Of a DNA stretch of 64,000 nt, positions 44,928 to 53,738 are shown piece by piece. Every line of letters begins with the position of its first letter. Position 1 is the first letter of the stretch. Position numbers and translations under genes: made by a program. The DNA is taken from contig NZ_KB907452.1 in the NCBI RefSeq assembly GCF_000382045.1, positions 533,399-597,398 on the forward strand, read 5' to 3'. The notes beneath the pieces were generated by a model. The model did no database searches and had not been told where the DNA came from. It saw only the letters and a program-made list of their open reading frames with translations. This DNA is from Variovorax atrisoli 110B (GTDB lineage Bacteria; Pseudomonadota; Gammaproteobacteria; Burkholderiales; Burkholderiaceae_C).

Positions 44928-45653
44928 TCAGAACCGATAGGTCGCCGCCACGTAGGTGACGATCGGGTTGAGCTTCAGGCTCGCCTCGCTGGTCGCCACC
45001 GGCAGGCCGAAGACCGAGTTCGTGGTCAGCTTGGCCTTGGTCTTCAGCGGGATGTAGGAGACCGAGAACGAGATGCCCCAGTGCTTGTCGAACTGGTAGG
45101 CCGCGCCGATGTTGAGCACCGGGGCGAACTTGCTGTCCAGCTTGGCCGTGGTGTTGACCGCGAAGGGCGACTGGTGGAACTGCGTGGCCAGCGCGCTCTG
45201 CAGGTTCGGGGTCAGCTTGACGTCGCTGTACCAGACATAGGTGGCGCCGAGGCCGACGAAGGGGCGGAAGGCGGATTCGCCGTCGTTGAAGTAGTACTTG
45301 CCCAGGATCGTCGGGCTCCACTGGCGGGCCTCGCCGAGCTGGCCCACGCGCCCGAGGGTGCCGGTGCCGTCGAGCTTGAACTTCGGCGGCACGCCGAACA
45401 CGCCTTCCACCGCCCAGTTGCTGTCGATGAAATAGGTGGCGTTGAGGCCCAGGGTGTCGGAATCGCTCACGCTGGCGCCGGAACCGGGCAGCACGCTCGG
45501 GATCGGCGAGGTCACGGTGAGCGGCTTGCTCGAATCCTGCGGTGACAGATGGAACCACCCCGTGCCGACGACCCAGTCGCCGGCCTTCTGCGCCATGGCA
45601 CTGCCGGACGCCAGGGCGCCGAGCGCTGCCAGTGCAATCATTGTTTTCTTCAT
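44928..45653 (-). CDS. ompW: OmpW-family outer membrane protein
   Basis: A 241-residue protein with a signal peptide (MKKTMIALAALGALASGSAM, cleavage after AMA) and an eight-stranded beta-barrel of the OmpW/AlkL family, ending in the C-terminal aromatic (TYRF) needed for barrel insertion. Motifs DTLGLNATYFIDSNWAVEGV, PTILGKYYFNDGESAFRPFV, GLGATYVWYSDVKLT and NIGAAYQFDKHWGISF are typical. Family members let small hydrophobic molecules pass and often respond to stress. It is convergent with the GST gene and divergent from cca. Confidence 0.92.
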   Translation of the reverse strand: MKKTMIALAALGALASGSAMAQKAGDWVVGTGWFHLSPQDSSKPLTVTSPIPSVLPGSGASVSDSDTLGLNATYFIDSNWAVEGVFGVPPKFKLDGTGTLGRVGQLGEARQWSPTILGKYYFNDGESAFRPFVGLGATYVWYSDVKLTPNLQSALATQFHQSPFAVNTTAKLDSKFAPVLNIGAAYQFDKHWGISFSVSYIPLKTKAKLTTNSVFGLPVATSEASLKLNPIVTYVAATYRF

Positions 45654-45765
45654 GAAATGTGTCCTTTTGATTGAATATCCCTCTGCGGATGCGGACGCCG
45701 GCTGTGCTCGCCGCTGAAGATCGCCCGGATGACGAACGATTGCCCGGTCTGCGCCGCGGATTATC

Positions 45766-45777
45766 GAACGACCGTTC
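45766..45777. promoter_or_regulatory. TetR-operator-like palindrome between ompW and cca
   Basis: GAACG-AC-CGTTC is a perfect 12-base dyad at 45766-45777, about 37 bases upstream of the cca start. The shape fits TetR-family sites, but no tetR gene is in this window, and short palindromes of this size can arise by chance. Confidence 0.3.
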
Positions 45778-45813
45778 TATTTCTGACAGGGGGACTATCC
45801 CTAAACTGCCGTC

Positions 45814-47001
45814 ATGAAGATATTTCTCGTCGGCGGCGCCCTGCGCGACCGCCTGCTGGAGCGCCCCGTGTCCGACCACGACTGGCTGGTGGTCGGTGCC
45901 ACGCCCGAGGAAATGGTGGCGCGCGGCTACCTGCCCGTGGGGCGCGACTTTCCGGTGTTCCTGCATCCCGAGACGCGCGAGGAATACGCGCTCGCGCGCA
46001 CCGAGCGCAAGAGCGCGCCGGGCTACCGCGGCTTCACCGTGCATGCCGCGCCCGACGTCACGCTCGAACAGGACCTCGCCCGCCGCGACCTGACCGTCAA
46101 CGCGATCGCGCTGCCCGCCGAACTGGTGAGCGCCGACGGCCGCTTCGATCCCGCGCCCGAGACGCTGGCCGACCCCTTCCACGGCCAGCGCGACCTGCGC
46201 GACAAGGTGCTGCGCCACGTGACCGATGCCTTCCGCGAAGACCCGGTGCGCATCCTGCGCGTGGCGCGCTTCGCCGCCCGCTTCGACGACTTCGACGTGG
46301 CCCCGGAAACCATGGCGCTGATGCGCGGGATGGTCGCGGCCGGCGAGGTCGATGCGCTGGTGGCCGAGCGCGTGTGGCAGGAGCTCTCGCGCGGCCTGAT
46401 GGAAACACGCCCCTCGCGCATGTTCGACGTGCTGCGCGAATGCGGCGCACTGGCAGTGCTGCTGCCCGAAATCGACGCGAACGACCCGCTGCCGATGCAG
46501 GTGGTGGACACCGCCGCCCGGCTGAAGGCGTCGCTGGCCGTGCGCTTCGCCTGCCTGACCGGCGGCTTCGGTAGCGGCAAGGGCAGCGTGGCCTCGCTCC
46601 AGGCTTTGTGCGAACGCTGGCGCGTGCCGGTGGAGATCCGCGAGCTGGCGGAGATGGTGGCGCGCGAGCACTCGCACATCGACGAGAGCGGCGCGCTCGA
46701 TGCCGCCGGGCTGGTGCGCCTGCTGGAGCGCTGCGACGCCTTCCGCAAGCCCGCACGCTTCGCCGAGGCGCTGCTGGCCTGCGAGTGCGCGGCGCGCAGC
46801 CGTCCGGGCACCGGCATCGAGGCCGATGCGCCCTGGCCGCAGCGCCAGCGGCTGCTCGCGGTGCTGGCGACGGCGTCGGCCGTGGCCACCGACGTGGTGG
46901 CCCGGGCCGCCCAGCAGTCGGGCGCCACGGGACCGAAGATCGGCGAGGCCATCCACCGGGCGCGCGTCGAGGCGGTCGCTTCGTCGCTGGGTCAGGCTTG
47001 A
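45814..47001 (+). CDS. cca: CCA-adding tRNA nucleotidyltransferase
   Basis: A 395-residue class II enzyme that adds or repairs the CCA end of tRNA. The nucleotidyl transfer motif is FLVGGALRDRLLERPVSDHD with the DxD metal pair, RRDLTVNAIA is the next motif, and REDPVRILRVARFAARF follows. I saw no HD-phosphohydrolase motif in the C-terminal half, so it probably lacks the extra phosphatase domain of the E. coli enzyme. It is divergent from ompW. Confidence 0.94.
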   Translation: MKIFLVGGALRDRLLERPVSDHDWLVVGATPEEMVARGYLPVGRDFPVFLHPETREEYALARTERKSAPGYRGFTVHAAPDVTLEQDLARRDLTVNAIALPAELVSADGRFDPAPETLADPFHGQRDLRDKVLRHVTDAFREDPVRILRVARFAARFDDFDVAPETMALMRGMVAAGEVDALVAERVWQELSRGLMETRPSRMFDVLRECGALAVLLPEIDANDPLPMQVVDTAARLKASLAVRFACLTGGFGSGKGSVASLQALCERWRVPVEIRELAEMVAREHSHIDESGALDAAGLVRLLERCDAFRKPARFAEALLACECAARSRPGTGIEADAPWPQRQRLLAVLATASAVATDVVARAAQQSGATGPKIGEAIHRARVEAVASSLGQA

Positions 47002-47078
47002 GGCCGACCGGGGCCAGCCCTTTCGGGGCATGACTTACGACACTTCCGTGCGCGAACCCCGTCGATAGCATCGGCCGG

Positions 47079-48920
47079 GTGAATGCCACCGCGCCGAAGC
47101 CGTCACGCGAGTCCGCCGACTTCCCGCACCCGCCAGGGGCGGACGAGCTGGGCCTGCGCGTGCTGCGCGAGCACGTGGCCTCGGTGTACGCGGCCTACGA
47201 CGCGTCGGTGTTCGTGCACTTCGGCCTGGGCGCTGCGCTGGGCGCGGCCATGTACCTGCACCAGCCCCGCGCCTGGATCCTCGTGTGGATGGCGGCGCAC
47301 CTCTTGCTGGGCCTGTTCCTCCTCTCGATGCCGCGCTGGCACGCCGGCGTGCCGCTGGCCGACACCAGGCGCTGGGCACGCCGGCATTCCTGCACCGTCA
47401 TGGTGGTGGGCGCGGCCATGGCCAGTGCGCCGCTGCTCTTCATCACACCGGGCGACATGCCCGTGACCTCGGTCGTCACGGTGGCCATCATCGGCAGCTG
47501 CGCGCGGGCCATGCAGCTGCTGTGGCCGCTGAAGCCGGCGCTGTACGGCTACACCCTGCCGATGATGCTGAGCCTGATCGCCGCGCTGGCGTGGCAGGGC
47601 GACGCGACGCACTTCTTCCTGGCGCTCTTCAGCCTGGGCTACCTGCTCTTCACGCTGCGCGTGGGCGGCCAGCAGCACGAGCTGCTGACCGACTCGCTGG
47701 TGCTGCGCTTCGAGAACGAGGCGCTGGCCGGCCAGCTGGGCAGGCAGATCGCCGCCGCGGAGCGCGCGAGCGCCGAGAAGTCGCGATTCCTCGCCACCGC
47801 CAGCCACGACCTGCGCCAGCCGCTGCATGCCATCGCGCTCTTCGGCGCGGCACTGGAGAACGAGCTGCGCGAGCACCACGGCGGCCGCAACGCGCAGCAG
47901 CTGATGCGCGCGGTGAACGCACTGGGCAATTCGCTCGACACCATGCTCGACGTGTCGCGCCTCGATGCGGGCGTGGTCACGCCGGACATCGCGCCGGTGT
48001 CGCTCGACGCGCTGTTCCGCTCGCTCAACCGCCTGTTCGCGGCCAGGGCCGAGGAGCGGCAGCTGCAGCTGCGGGTGCGCGCCAGCGGCCTCCGGGTGCG
48101 CAGCGATGCGCAGCTGCTGCACCGCATGCTCTCCAACCTCGTCGACAACGCGCTGAAGTACACGACACGCGGCGGCGTGTCGGTGCGGGCCCGCGCGCGC
48201 GGCGACACGGTGTGGATCGAGGTGTTCGACACCGGCATCGGCATCGCGCCCGAGCAGCAGGAGCGCGTGTTCGAGGAGTACTACCAGGTGCACAACCCGG
48301 GCCGCGACCGCACGCAGGGGCTGGGCATCGGCCTGTCGATCGTGCGGCGGCTCTCGCAGCTGCTCGGGCATCCGGTGCGGCTGAAGTCGCGCCCCGGCCG
48401 CGGCAGCCTCTTCCGCCTCGAACTGCCGGCCGCCGAGGAAGCTGCGGTGCCCGATGCCGAGGGCGGGCCTCTTGCAGCCCGCCGCGCCGCAGGGCAGCGC
48501 GCCGATTGCACGCCGGGGGCAGTGCACGGGCGCATCCTGCTCATCGACGACGAAGCGGATATCCGCGAAGCCATGGTCGGCCTGTTCAGGTCACACCATC
48601 TCTCGCTGGAGGCCGTCGCCAGCGAGGCCGAAGCCGCGGAGCTCCTAGCAAGCCCCGACGCGCAGGAGCGCCCCTTCTCGCTGCTGATGTGCGACTACCG
48701 CCTCGGCGGCGGCGAGAACGGGCTCGACGTGGGGCAGCGCCTGCAGCAGCGCTTCGGCCTTCAAGCACCGTTGCTGCTGGTGACGGGGGAGACCTCGCCC
48801 CAGCGGCTGCAGCGCGTGCGCGCCTCGGGCATTCCGGTGCTGTTCAAGCCGGTGAACCCGGCGACGCTGCTGCGCGCGCTCGCCGAACTGGCGCCGGCGC
48901 CCTCGCTGGCAGCGCACTGA
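47079..48920 (+). CDS. Hybrid sensor histidine kinase/response regulator
   Basis: A 613-residue inner-membrane protein with about six hydrophobic segments in residues 40-200, a coiled coil, HisKA with His243 (TASHDLRQPLHAIALFG), HATPase_c (LSNLVDNALKYT, DTGIGIAPEQQERVFEEYYQ, GLGIGLSIVRRLSQL), and a C-terminal receiver with Asp539 (CDYRLGGGENG) and FKPVNP. It mirrors the protein at 7171 in length and architecture, so the two are probably old paralogues. The start is GTG at 47079; the Shine-Dalgarno is poor. No response regulator or target gene adjoins it, though the trehalose operon follows on the same strand after about 85 bases. Confidence 0.92.
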   Translation: MNATAPKPSRESADFPHPPGADELGLRVLREHVASVYAAYDASVFVHFGLGAALGAAMYLHQPRAWILVWMAAHLLLGLFLLSMPRWHAGVPLADTRRWARRHSCTVMVVGAAMASAPLLFITPGDMPVTSVVTVAIIGSCARAMQLLWPLKPALYGYTLPMMLSLIAALAWQGDATHFFLALFSLGYLLFTLRVGGQQHELLTDSLVLRFENEALAGQLGRQIAAAERASAEKSRFLATASHDLRQPLHAIALFGAALENELREHHGGRNAQQLMRAVNALGNSLDTMLDVSRLDAGVVTPDIAPVSLDALFRSLNRLFAARAEERQLQLRVRASGLRVRSDAQLLHRMLSNLVDNALKYTTRGGVSVRARARGDTVWIEVFDTGIGIAPEQQERVFEEYYQVHNPGRDRTQGLGIGLSIVRRLSQLLGHPVRLKSRPGRGSLFRLELPAAEEAAVPDAEGGPLAARRAAGQRADCTPGAVHGRILLIDDEADIREAMVGLFRSHHLSLEAVASEAEAAELLASPDAQERPFSLLMCDYRLGGGENGLDVGQRLQQRFGLQAPLLLVTGETSPQRLQRVRASGIPVLFKPVNPATLLRALAELAPAPSLAAH

Positions 48921-49004
48921 TTCGAAGCGCTCCCGGCGCGTCCGGGGCGACATGGGGCTTTGGCCGACATGCGCCGCGAACGGCGCGTGTTAAGGTTTTT
49001 ACCG

Positions 49005-49808
49005 ATGCCAAAGTCCTCCAGCAACCCGCCGTTGCCTCCTCCGTTGGCGCGGGACGCAGCCCTCTTCCTCGACTTCGACGGTACCCTGGTCGGGCTCGCG
49101 CCCACGCCCGAAGCCATCGAGATTCCACCCGCCCTCGTGCCCCTGCTGAGCGACCTGCGCGACCAGCTCGGCGGTGCGCTCGCCGTGGTGTCGGGCCGCC
49201 AGATCGATGCCATCGACCGCTTTCTCGCGCCCCTGCGGCTGCCTGCGGCCGGCGAGCACGGCGTGCAGCGCCGCGATGCCGCCGGCAGCATGCAGGAGCA
49301 GCGGCCGCCCGATCTCGCCCCCGTGCTCGACATCGCCAACGAGCTGGCTCGCGTGCACGAAGGCCTGCTTGTCGAGCGCAAGCACGCGGCCATCGCGCTG
49401 CACTACCGGCTCGCTCCGCAGCTGGAGGCGGTGTGCCGCGACGCGATGTCGCGCGCCATCGCGCTCGATCCGATGCTGGAGCTGATGCACGGCAAGTTCG
49501 TCTTCGAGGTGAAGCCCGCAGGCGTCAACAAGGGCATCGCCATCGATGCCTTCATGACCGAGGCGCCCTTCGCCGGCCGCGTGCCGGTCTTCCTCGGCGA
49601 CGACACCACCGACGAAAGCGGATTCGCCGTGGTGCAGCCGCGCGGCGGCATCGCGATCAAGGTGGGCTCGGGCCCCAGCCTGGCGCTGCACCGCCTCGAA
49701 TCGCCGCTGGCCGTCTACGAATGGCTGGTGCAGGCACGCGACCTGCTGGCGGCAAGGCCGCAGGACTCTGCAAGCCGATCCGAAGAATCACCGAGGAGCC
49801 CCCGATGA
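49005..49808 (+). CDS. otsB: Trehalose-6-phosphate phosphatase
   Basis: A 267-residue HAD-superfamily phosphatase that converts trehalose 6-phosphate to trehalose. Motif I is LFLDFDGTLVG with the nucleophilic aspartate near residue 22, and the late acidic motif is FLGDDTTDES, with KPAGVNKGIAI between them. It is the first gene of a trehalose operon. Its stop overlaps the ATG of the GH15 gene (ATGA). The start at 49005 is preferred over 48960 because it gives the normal family length. Confidence 0.93.
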   Translation: MPKSSSNPPLPPPLARDAALFLDFDGTLVGLAPTPEAIEIPPALVPLLSDLRDQLGGALAVVSGRQIDAIDRFLAPLRLPAAGEHGVQRRDAAGSMQEQRPPDLAPVLDIANELARVHEGLLVERKHAAIALHYRLAPQLEAVCRDAMSRAIALDPMLELMHGKFVFEVKPAGVNKGIAIDAFMTEAPFAGRVPVFLGDDTTDESGFAVVQPRGGIAIKVGSGPSLALHRLESPLAVYEWLVQARDLLAARPQDSASRSEESPRSPR

Positions 49809-51727
49809 CAGAACAACAGACGCCGGTGGCGCCCGAGGACCGCGCCGGGCAGGCCCTGGCCGGCGCGACCGGTCCCGACGACCGCGCACCGGTCGATCCG
49901 CAGGCAGCCGCAAGGCCTGGCGCCCGCGGCTTCGCGCCGCCGGCCGAGCCCTCGCTCAACGTGGGCGTGATCGGCAACTGCGCCTACAGCGCACTCATCG
50001 ACTCGCGCGGCCGCGCCGTGTGGTGCTGCCTGCCGCGCTTCGACGGCGACCCGGTGTTCAACGCCCTGCTGCATCCCGGCGAGGATGCGGGCGCCTGGAG
50101 CATCGACATCGAGGACTTCGCCGAATCGAAGCAGTGGTACGAGCCGAACACCGCCGTGCTGCGCACGCAGCTCTTCGACAGCGCGGGCCAGGGCATCGAG
50201 ATCACCGACTTCGCGCCGCGCTTCTACAGCCGCTCGCGCTACTTCCGCCCGCTGATGCTGGTGCGCCGCGTGCGGCCCATCGCGGGGGCGCCGCGCATCC
50301 GCGTGTCGCTCGATCCGCGCTTCCAGTGGGGCGCCTCGGCGCCGCTGGAGGTCACGCGCGGCAGCAACCACATCCGCTATGTCGGGCCCGACGTGACGCT
50401 GCGGCTGAACACCGACGCCTCGATCTCGCACATCCTCTCGCGCCAGCCCTTCGTGCTCTCGCGCGAATACAACTTCATGTTCGGCGTCGACGAGACGCTG
50501 ATGGACGGCATCGCCGACACCGCGCGCCGCTTCGAGCAGGAGACCATCGCGTACTGGCGCGTCTGGAGCAAGCGCCTGGCCATTCCGTTCGAGTACCAGG
50601 ACGCGGTGATCCGCGCGGCCATCACGCTGAAGCTCTCGCTGTACGAGGACACGGGTGCCATCGTCGCGGCCATGACCACCAGCATTCCCGAGGCGCCGGG
50701 CAGCCAGCGCAACTGGGACTACCGCTACTGCTGGCTGCGCGACGCCTTCTTCGTGGTGCGCGCGCTCAATTCGCTGAGCGAAGTGGGCACCATGGAGGAC
50801 TACCTGCGCTGGCTCGGCAACGTGGTGATCGGCTCGCACGGCGAGCACATCCAGCCGCTGTACGGCATCGGGCTGGAGCGCGAGCTGCCGGAGTCCTTCG
50901 TCGATGGCCTTCCCGGCTACCGCGGCATGGGCCCGGTGCGCGTGGGCAACCAGGCGCAGGAGCACTTCCAGCACGACGTGTACGGCAACATCGTGCTCGG
51001 CGCGGCGCAGGCCTTCCACGACCACCGGCTGCTCAGCCGCGCGGGGCTGGCGGAGTTTCCGCACCTCGAGGCGGTGGGCGAGCGCGCGGTGGCCGTCTAC
51101 GGCACGCCCGACGCCGGCATGTGGGAGCTTCGCACCCGCGCGCGCGTGCACACCAGCTCGGCGCTGATGAGCTGGGCCGCCTGCGACCGGCTCGCCAAGA
51201 TCGCTCGCACACTGGGGCTGGCGGAACGCGCCGCCTACTGGCACGGCCATGCCGCGCGCATGAAGGAGGAGATCCTCGCCAAGTCTTGGTGCGAGGAGCG
51301 CCAGGCCTTCGCCGAGAGCTTCGGCGGGCACGAGCTCGACGCGAGCATCCTGCTGATGGTGGAAGTGGGCCTGATCGACGCGCGCGACCCGCGCTTCATC
51401 TCGACCGTCGATGCCATGGAGAAGACGCTGTGCGACGGCCCCTACATGCGCCGCTACGAGGCCGCCGACGACTTCGGCAAGCCCGAGACCGCCTTCAACA
51501 TCTGCACCTTCTGGCGCATCGACGCGCTAGCCAAGATCGGCCGCAAGGCCGAGGCGCGCCAGATCTTCGAGACCATGCTCGCCGCGCGCAATCCGCTGGG
51601 GCTGCTGTCCGAAGACACCCACCCGGTCACCGGCGAGATGTGGGGCAACTTCCCGCAGACCTACTCGATGGTCGGCATCATCAACGCGGCGGTGCGCCTG
51701 TCCGCTCCCTGGGACTCCGCCATATGA
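49805..51727 (+). CDS. Glycoside hydrolase family 15 protein (glucoamylase or trehalase-like)
   Basis: A 640-residue protein with an N-terminal beta-sandwich domain (LNVGVIGNCAYSALIDSRGR, VWCCLPRFDGDPVF) and a GH15 (alpha/alpha)6 catalytic domain from about residue 270 (RNWDYRYCWLRDAFF, GMWELR, and the late acid near LLSEDTHPVTGEMWGNFPQ). Bacterial GH15 enzymes cleave alpha-glucosidic bonds; some mycobacterial ones are trehalases. Lying between otsB and otsA, it may be a trehalase or act on related oligosaccharides, but sequence does not decide. No signal peptide is visible, so it is probably cytoplasmic. It is joined to otsB by ATGA. Confidence 0.9.
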   Translation: MTEQQTPVAPEDRAGQALAGATGPDDRAPVDPQAAARPGARGFAPPAEPSLNVGVIGNCAYSALIDSRGRAVWCCLPRFDGDPVFNALLHPGEDAGAWSIDIEDFAESKQWYEPNTAVLRTQLFDSAGQGIEITDFAPRFYSRSRYFRPLMLVRRVRPIAGAPRIRVSLDPRFQWGASAPLEVTRGSNHIRYVGPDVTLRLNTDASISHILSRQPFVLSREYNFMFGVDETLMDGIADTARRFEQETIAYWRVWSKRLAIPFEYQDAVIRAAITLKLSLYEDTGAIVAAMTTSIPEAPGSQRNWDYRYCWLRDAFFVVRALNSLSEVGTMEDYLRWLGNVVIGSHGEHIQPLYGIGLERELPESFVDGLPGYRGMGPVRVGNQAQEHFQHDVYGNIVLGAAQAFHDHRLLSRAGLAEFPHLEAVGERAVAVYGTPDAGMWELRTRARVHTSSALMSWAACDRLAKIARTLGLAERAAYWHGHAARMKEEILAKSWCEERQAFAESFGGHELDASILLMVEVGLIDARDPRFISTVDAMEKTLCDGPYMRRYEAADDFGKPETAFNICTFWRIDALAKIGRKAEARQIFETMLAARNPLGLLSEDTHPVTGEMWGNFPQTYSMVGIINAAVRLSAPWDSAI

Positions 51728-51819
51728 ACGCCACCCGGTCTTCCACCCGCTGCACCCGTGCAACGCCACCCCCAGAGGGGAAGACGCTGCCCGGCAGCTG
51801 GCGCAAGGAGGCGCCATGA
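51724..51819 (+). CDS. 31-residue relay ORF bridging GH15 and otsA
   Basis: This small frame starts at an ATG overlapping the GH15 stop (ATGA, 51724-51727) and ends in a TGA overlapping the otsA ATG (51816-51819). It encodes a basic, proline-rich peptide with no known domain. An AAGGAGG Shine-Dalgarno inside it (51805-51811) serves otsA. The short hairpin-forming CCCCCAGAGGGG segment (51770-51780) looks like part of a GC-rich repeat. I think its role, if any, is translational coupling rather than making a peptide. A close parallel exists at 60587-60715. Confidence 0.5.
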   Translation: MNATRSSTRCTRATPPPEGKTLPGSWRKEAP

Positions 51820-53201
51820 GCCGCCTCGTCGTCATCTCCAACCGCGTGGCCGACCCGCGCAAGCCCGCCGCCGGCGGCCTCGCCGTGGCGCTGGGCGAGA
51901 GCCTGCAGCAAAGCGGCGGCCTCTGGTTCGGCTGGAGCGGCCAGATCGTCGAGGACGGCCCGACCGGAGAGGGAGAGCTGCACCGCCACCAGGCAGGCAA
52001 GGTCACGCTGGCGACCATCGACCTCAGCCGCGAGGACCACGACAGCTACTACCTCGGCTACAGCAACGACGTGCTCTGGCCGGTGTTCCACGACCGTCTC
52101 GACCTCGCGCACTTCGAGGCCGGCTTCGTCGGCGGCTACCGGCGCGTGAACCAGCTGTTCGCGCGCAAGCTGCTGCCGCTCCTGAAGGACGACGACATCA
52201 TCTGGGTGCACGACTACCACCTGATCCCGCTGGCAGCCGAACTGCGCGCGATGGGCTGCAGGCAGCGCATCGGCTTCTTCCTGCACATTCCGCTGCCGCC
52301 GCAGATCATCCTCGCGGCGATTCCGCAGCACGCCTGGCTGATGCGCTCGCTGTTCTCGTACGACCTGATCGGCTTCCAGGCGCAGCAGGACGTGCAGCAC
52401 TTCGAGCACTACGTGCGCAACGAGGCCAACGGCGAGTACCTGGGCGACGACATGTACCGCGCCTACGGCCAGACGGTGCGAAGCGCGGCCTTCCCCATCG
52501 GCATCGACGTGGACGAGTTCGCGGCACTCACGCATGCGAAGGAATCGCGCGACATGTACGAGACCATGAAGCGCGAGTACTCGCAGCGCCGGCTGCTGCT
52601 GGGCATCGACCGGCTCGACTACTCCAAGGGCATCCCGCAGCGGGTGCGGGCGTTCCGCGAGCTGCTGGCGAACTACCCCGAGAACCGCCGCAGCGCCACG
52701 CTGATCCAGATCGCCTCGCCCACGCGCGAGACGGTCGACGCCTACGGCGACATCCGGCGCGAGCTCGAATCGCTGTGCGGCGCCATCAACGGGGACTACG
52801 GCGAGCTCGACTGGATGCCCGTGCGCTACATCCACCGCATGGTGGCGCGCAAGCGCGTGCCGGGCCTGTGCCGTGCGGCGGCCGTGGGCCTGGTGACGCC
52901 GCTGCGCGACGGCATGAACCTCGTCGCCAAGGAATACATTGCGGCGCAGGACCCTGCCGACCCCGGCGTGCTGGTGCTGTCGCGCTTCGCCGGCGCCGCC
53001 GAGCAGCTGAAGGAAGCGCTGCTGGTGAACCCCTACGACACCCACGGCACCGCCGAGACCGTGCAGCAGGCGCTGCAGATGCCGCTGGAGGAGCGGCGCG
53101 AGCGGCACCAGAAGCTGCTGTCGCGCATCCGCGAACACGACATCCACTGGTGGCGGCGCAGCTTCCTCGAGGCGCTGCGGGAGGCGCCCAGCGAGCGCTG
53201 A
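51816..53201 (+). CDS. otsA: Trehalose-6-phosphate synthase
   Basis: A 461-residue GT20 retaining glycosyltransferase that joins glucose 6-phosphate and UDP-glucose to trehalose 6-phosphate. The N-terminal [11 protein letters not shown], the substrate loop [52 protein letters not shown], and the late [18 protein letters not shown] motif are all there. A strong AAGGAGG lies 4 bases before the ATG. It completes trehalose synthesis with otsB, two genes upstream. Confidence 0.95.
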   Translation: MSRLVVISNRVADPRKPAAGGLAVALGESLQQSGGLWFGWSGQIVEDGPTGEGELHRHQAGKVTLATIDLSREDHDSYYLGYSNDVLWPVFHDRLDLAHFEAGFVGGYRRVNQLFARKLLPLLKDDDIIWVHDYHLIPLAAELRAMGCRQRIGFFLHIPLPPQIILAAIPQHAWLMRSLFSYDLIGFQAQQDVQHFEHYVRNEANGEYLGDDMYRAYGQTVRSAAFPIGIDVDEFAALTHAKESRDMYETMKREYSQRRLLLGIDRLDYSKGIPQRVRAFRELLANYPENRRSATLIQIASPTRETVDAYGDIRRELESLCGAINGDYGELDWMPVRYIHRMVARKRVPGLCRAAAVGLVTPLRDGMNLVAKEYIAAQDPADPGVLVLSRFAGAAEQLKEALLVNPYDTHGTAETVQQALQMPLEERRERHQKLLSRIREHDIHWWRRSFLEALREAPSER

Positions 53202-53219
53202 CCCCGCGTGGCCGGCGGC

Positions 53220-53564
53220 TCACCAGCCGGTCAGGAGCCGCACGAATCGCATCACCGGCCGCGCCAGCGCGGGAGCGGCGGTCTTCGCGGCCATCGCCGG
53301 GGCCTTGGGCGCGTGCACCCGCAGGTGCACCGGCGTCAGAGCCGAAACCTCGATCCACCCTCCGTGCGGCAGGCGGTGCATGTCGCCCTCCTCGAGCAGC
53401 GACTCGGTCATGAAGACCGTCTCGCCGAACCAGCCCGGCGGCGACACCACGCGGGCGCGCCCCTCCGCCAGCTGGAGCCATGCGCCGGCCTCGACCGAGG
53501 TGCGCAGGGACTGGCCGGGTTCTAGAACGATGGAATCGGGAGCCTGGGAAAGTGTGGTGATCAT
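53220..53564 (-). CDS. DUF2917-family protein
   Basis: A 114-residue cupin-like protein (ITTLSQAPDSIVLEPGQSLR, GAWLQLAEGRARVVSPPGWF, LLEEGDMHRLPHGGWIEVSA) resembling the DUF2917 protein at 39207. Its function is unknown. It is divergent from a MocR-type regulator, with a 174-base gap that holds repeated GCATCTGTT boxes, so it is a probable target of that regulator. Confidence 0.78.
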   Translation of the reverse strand: MITTLSQAPDSIVLEPGQSLRTSVEAGAWLQLAEGRARVVSPPGWFGETVFMTESLLEEGDMHRLPHGGWIEVSALTPVHLRVHAPKAPAMAAKTAAPALARPVMRFVRLLTGW

Positions 53565-53614
53565 GGCGGCGAAGCTCGGTTGGACGAGGCTTCATCGTAG
53601 GAATCCCGCTGCCC

Positions 53615-53707
53615 GGAAAACAGGCACACGCCATGGCTATTGCGACCGGAACAGCGGGGCCGGAAACGCATCTGTTATGGTCGTTTTCCCGGGCAACTGC
53701 ATCTGTT
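53615..53707. promoter_or_regulatory. Repeated GCATCTGTT boxes in the MocR/DUF2917 promoter region
   Basis: GCATCTGTT occurs at 53668-53676 and 53699-53707, 31 bp apart (three helical turns). A third, inverted relative lies at about 53615 as GGAAAACAGGC. MocR-type regulators often bind direct repeats in their own promoter, so these are candidate operators. Confidence 0.5.
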
Positions 53708-53738
53708 TTCGGATGCCCGATGCGGGGAACATCGATCC

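Noticed and set aside
47285..49804. Long plus-strand frame leading into the GH15 gene
   Set aside because: It reads the kinase and otsB genes in the wrong frame; only the part from 49805 is a protein family.
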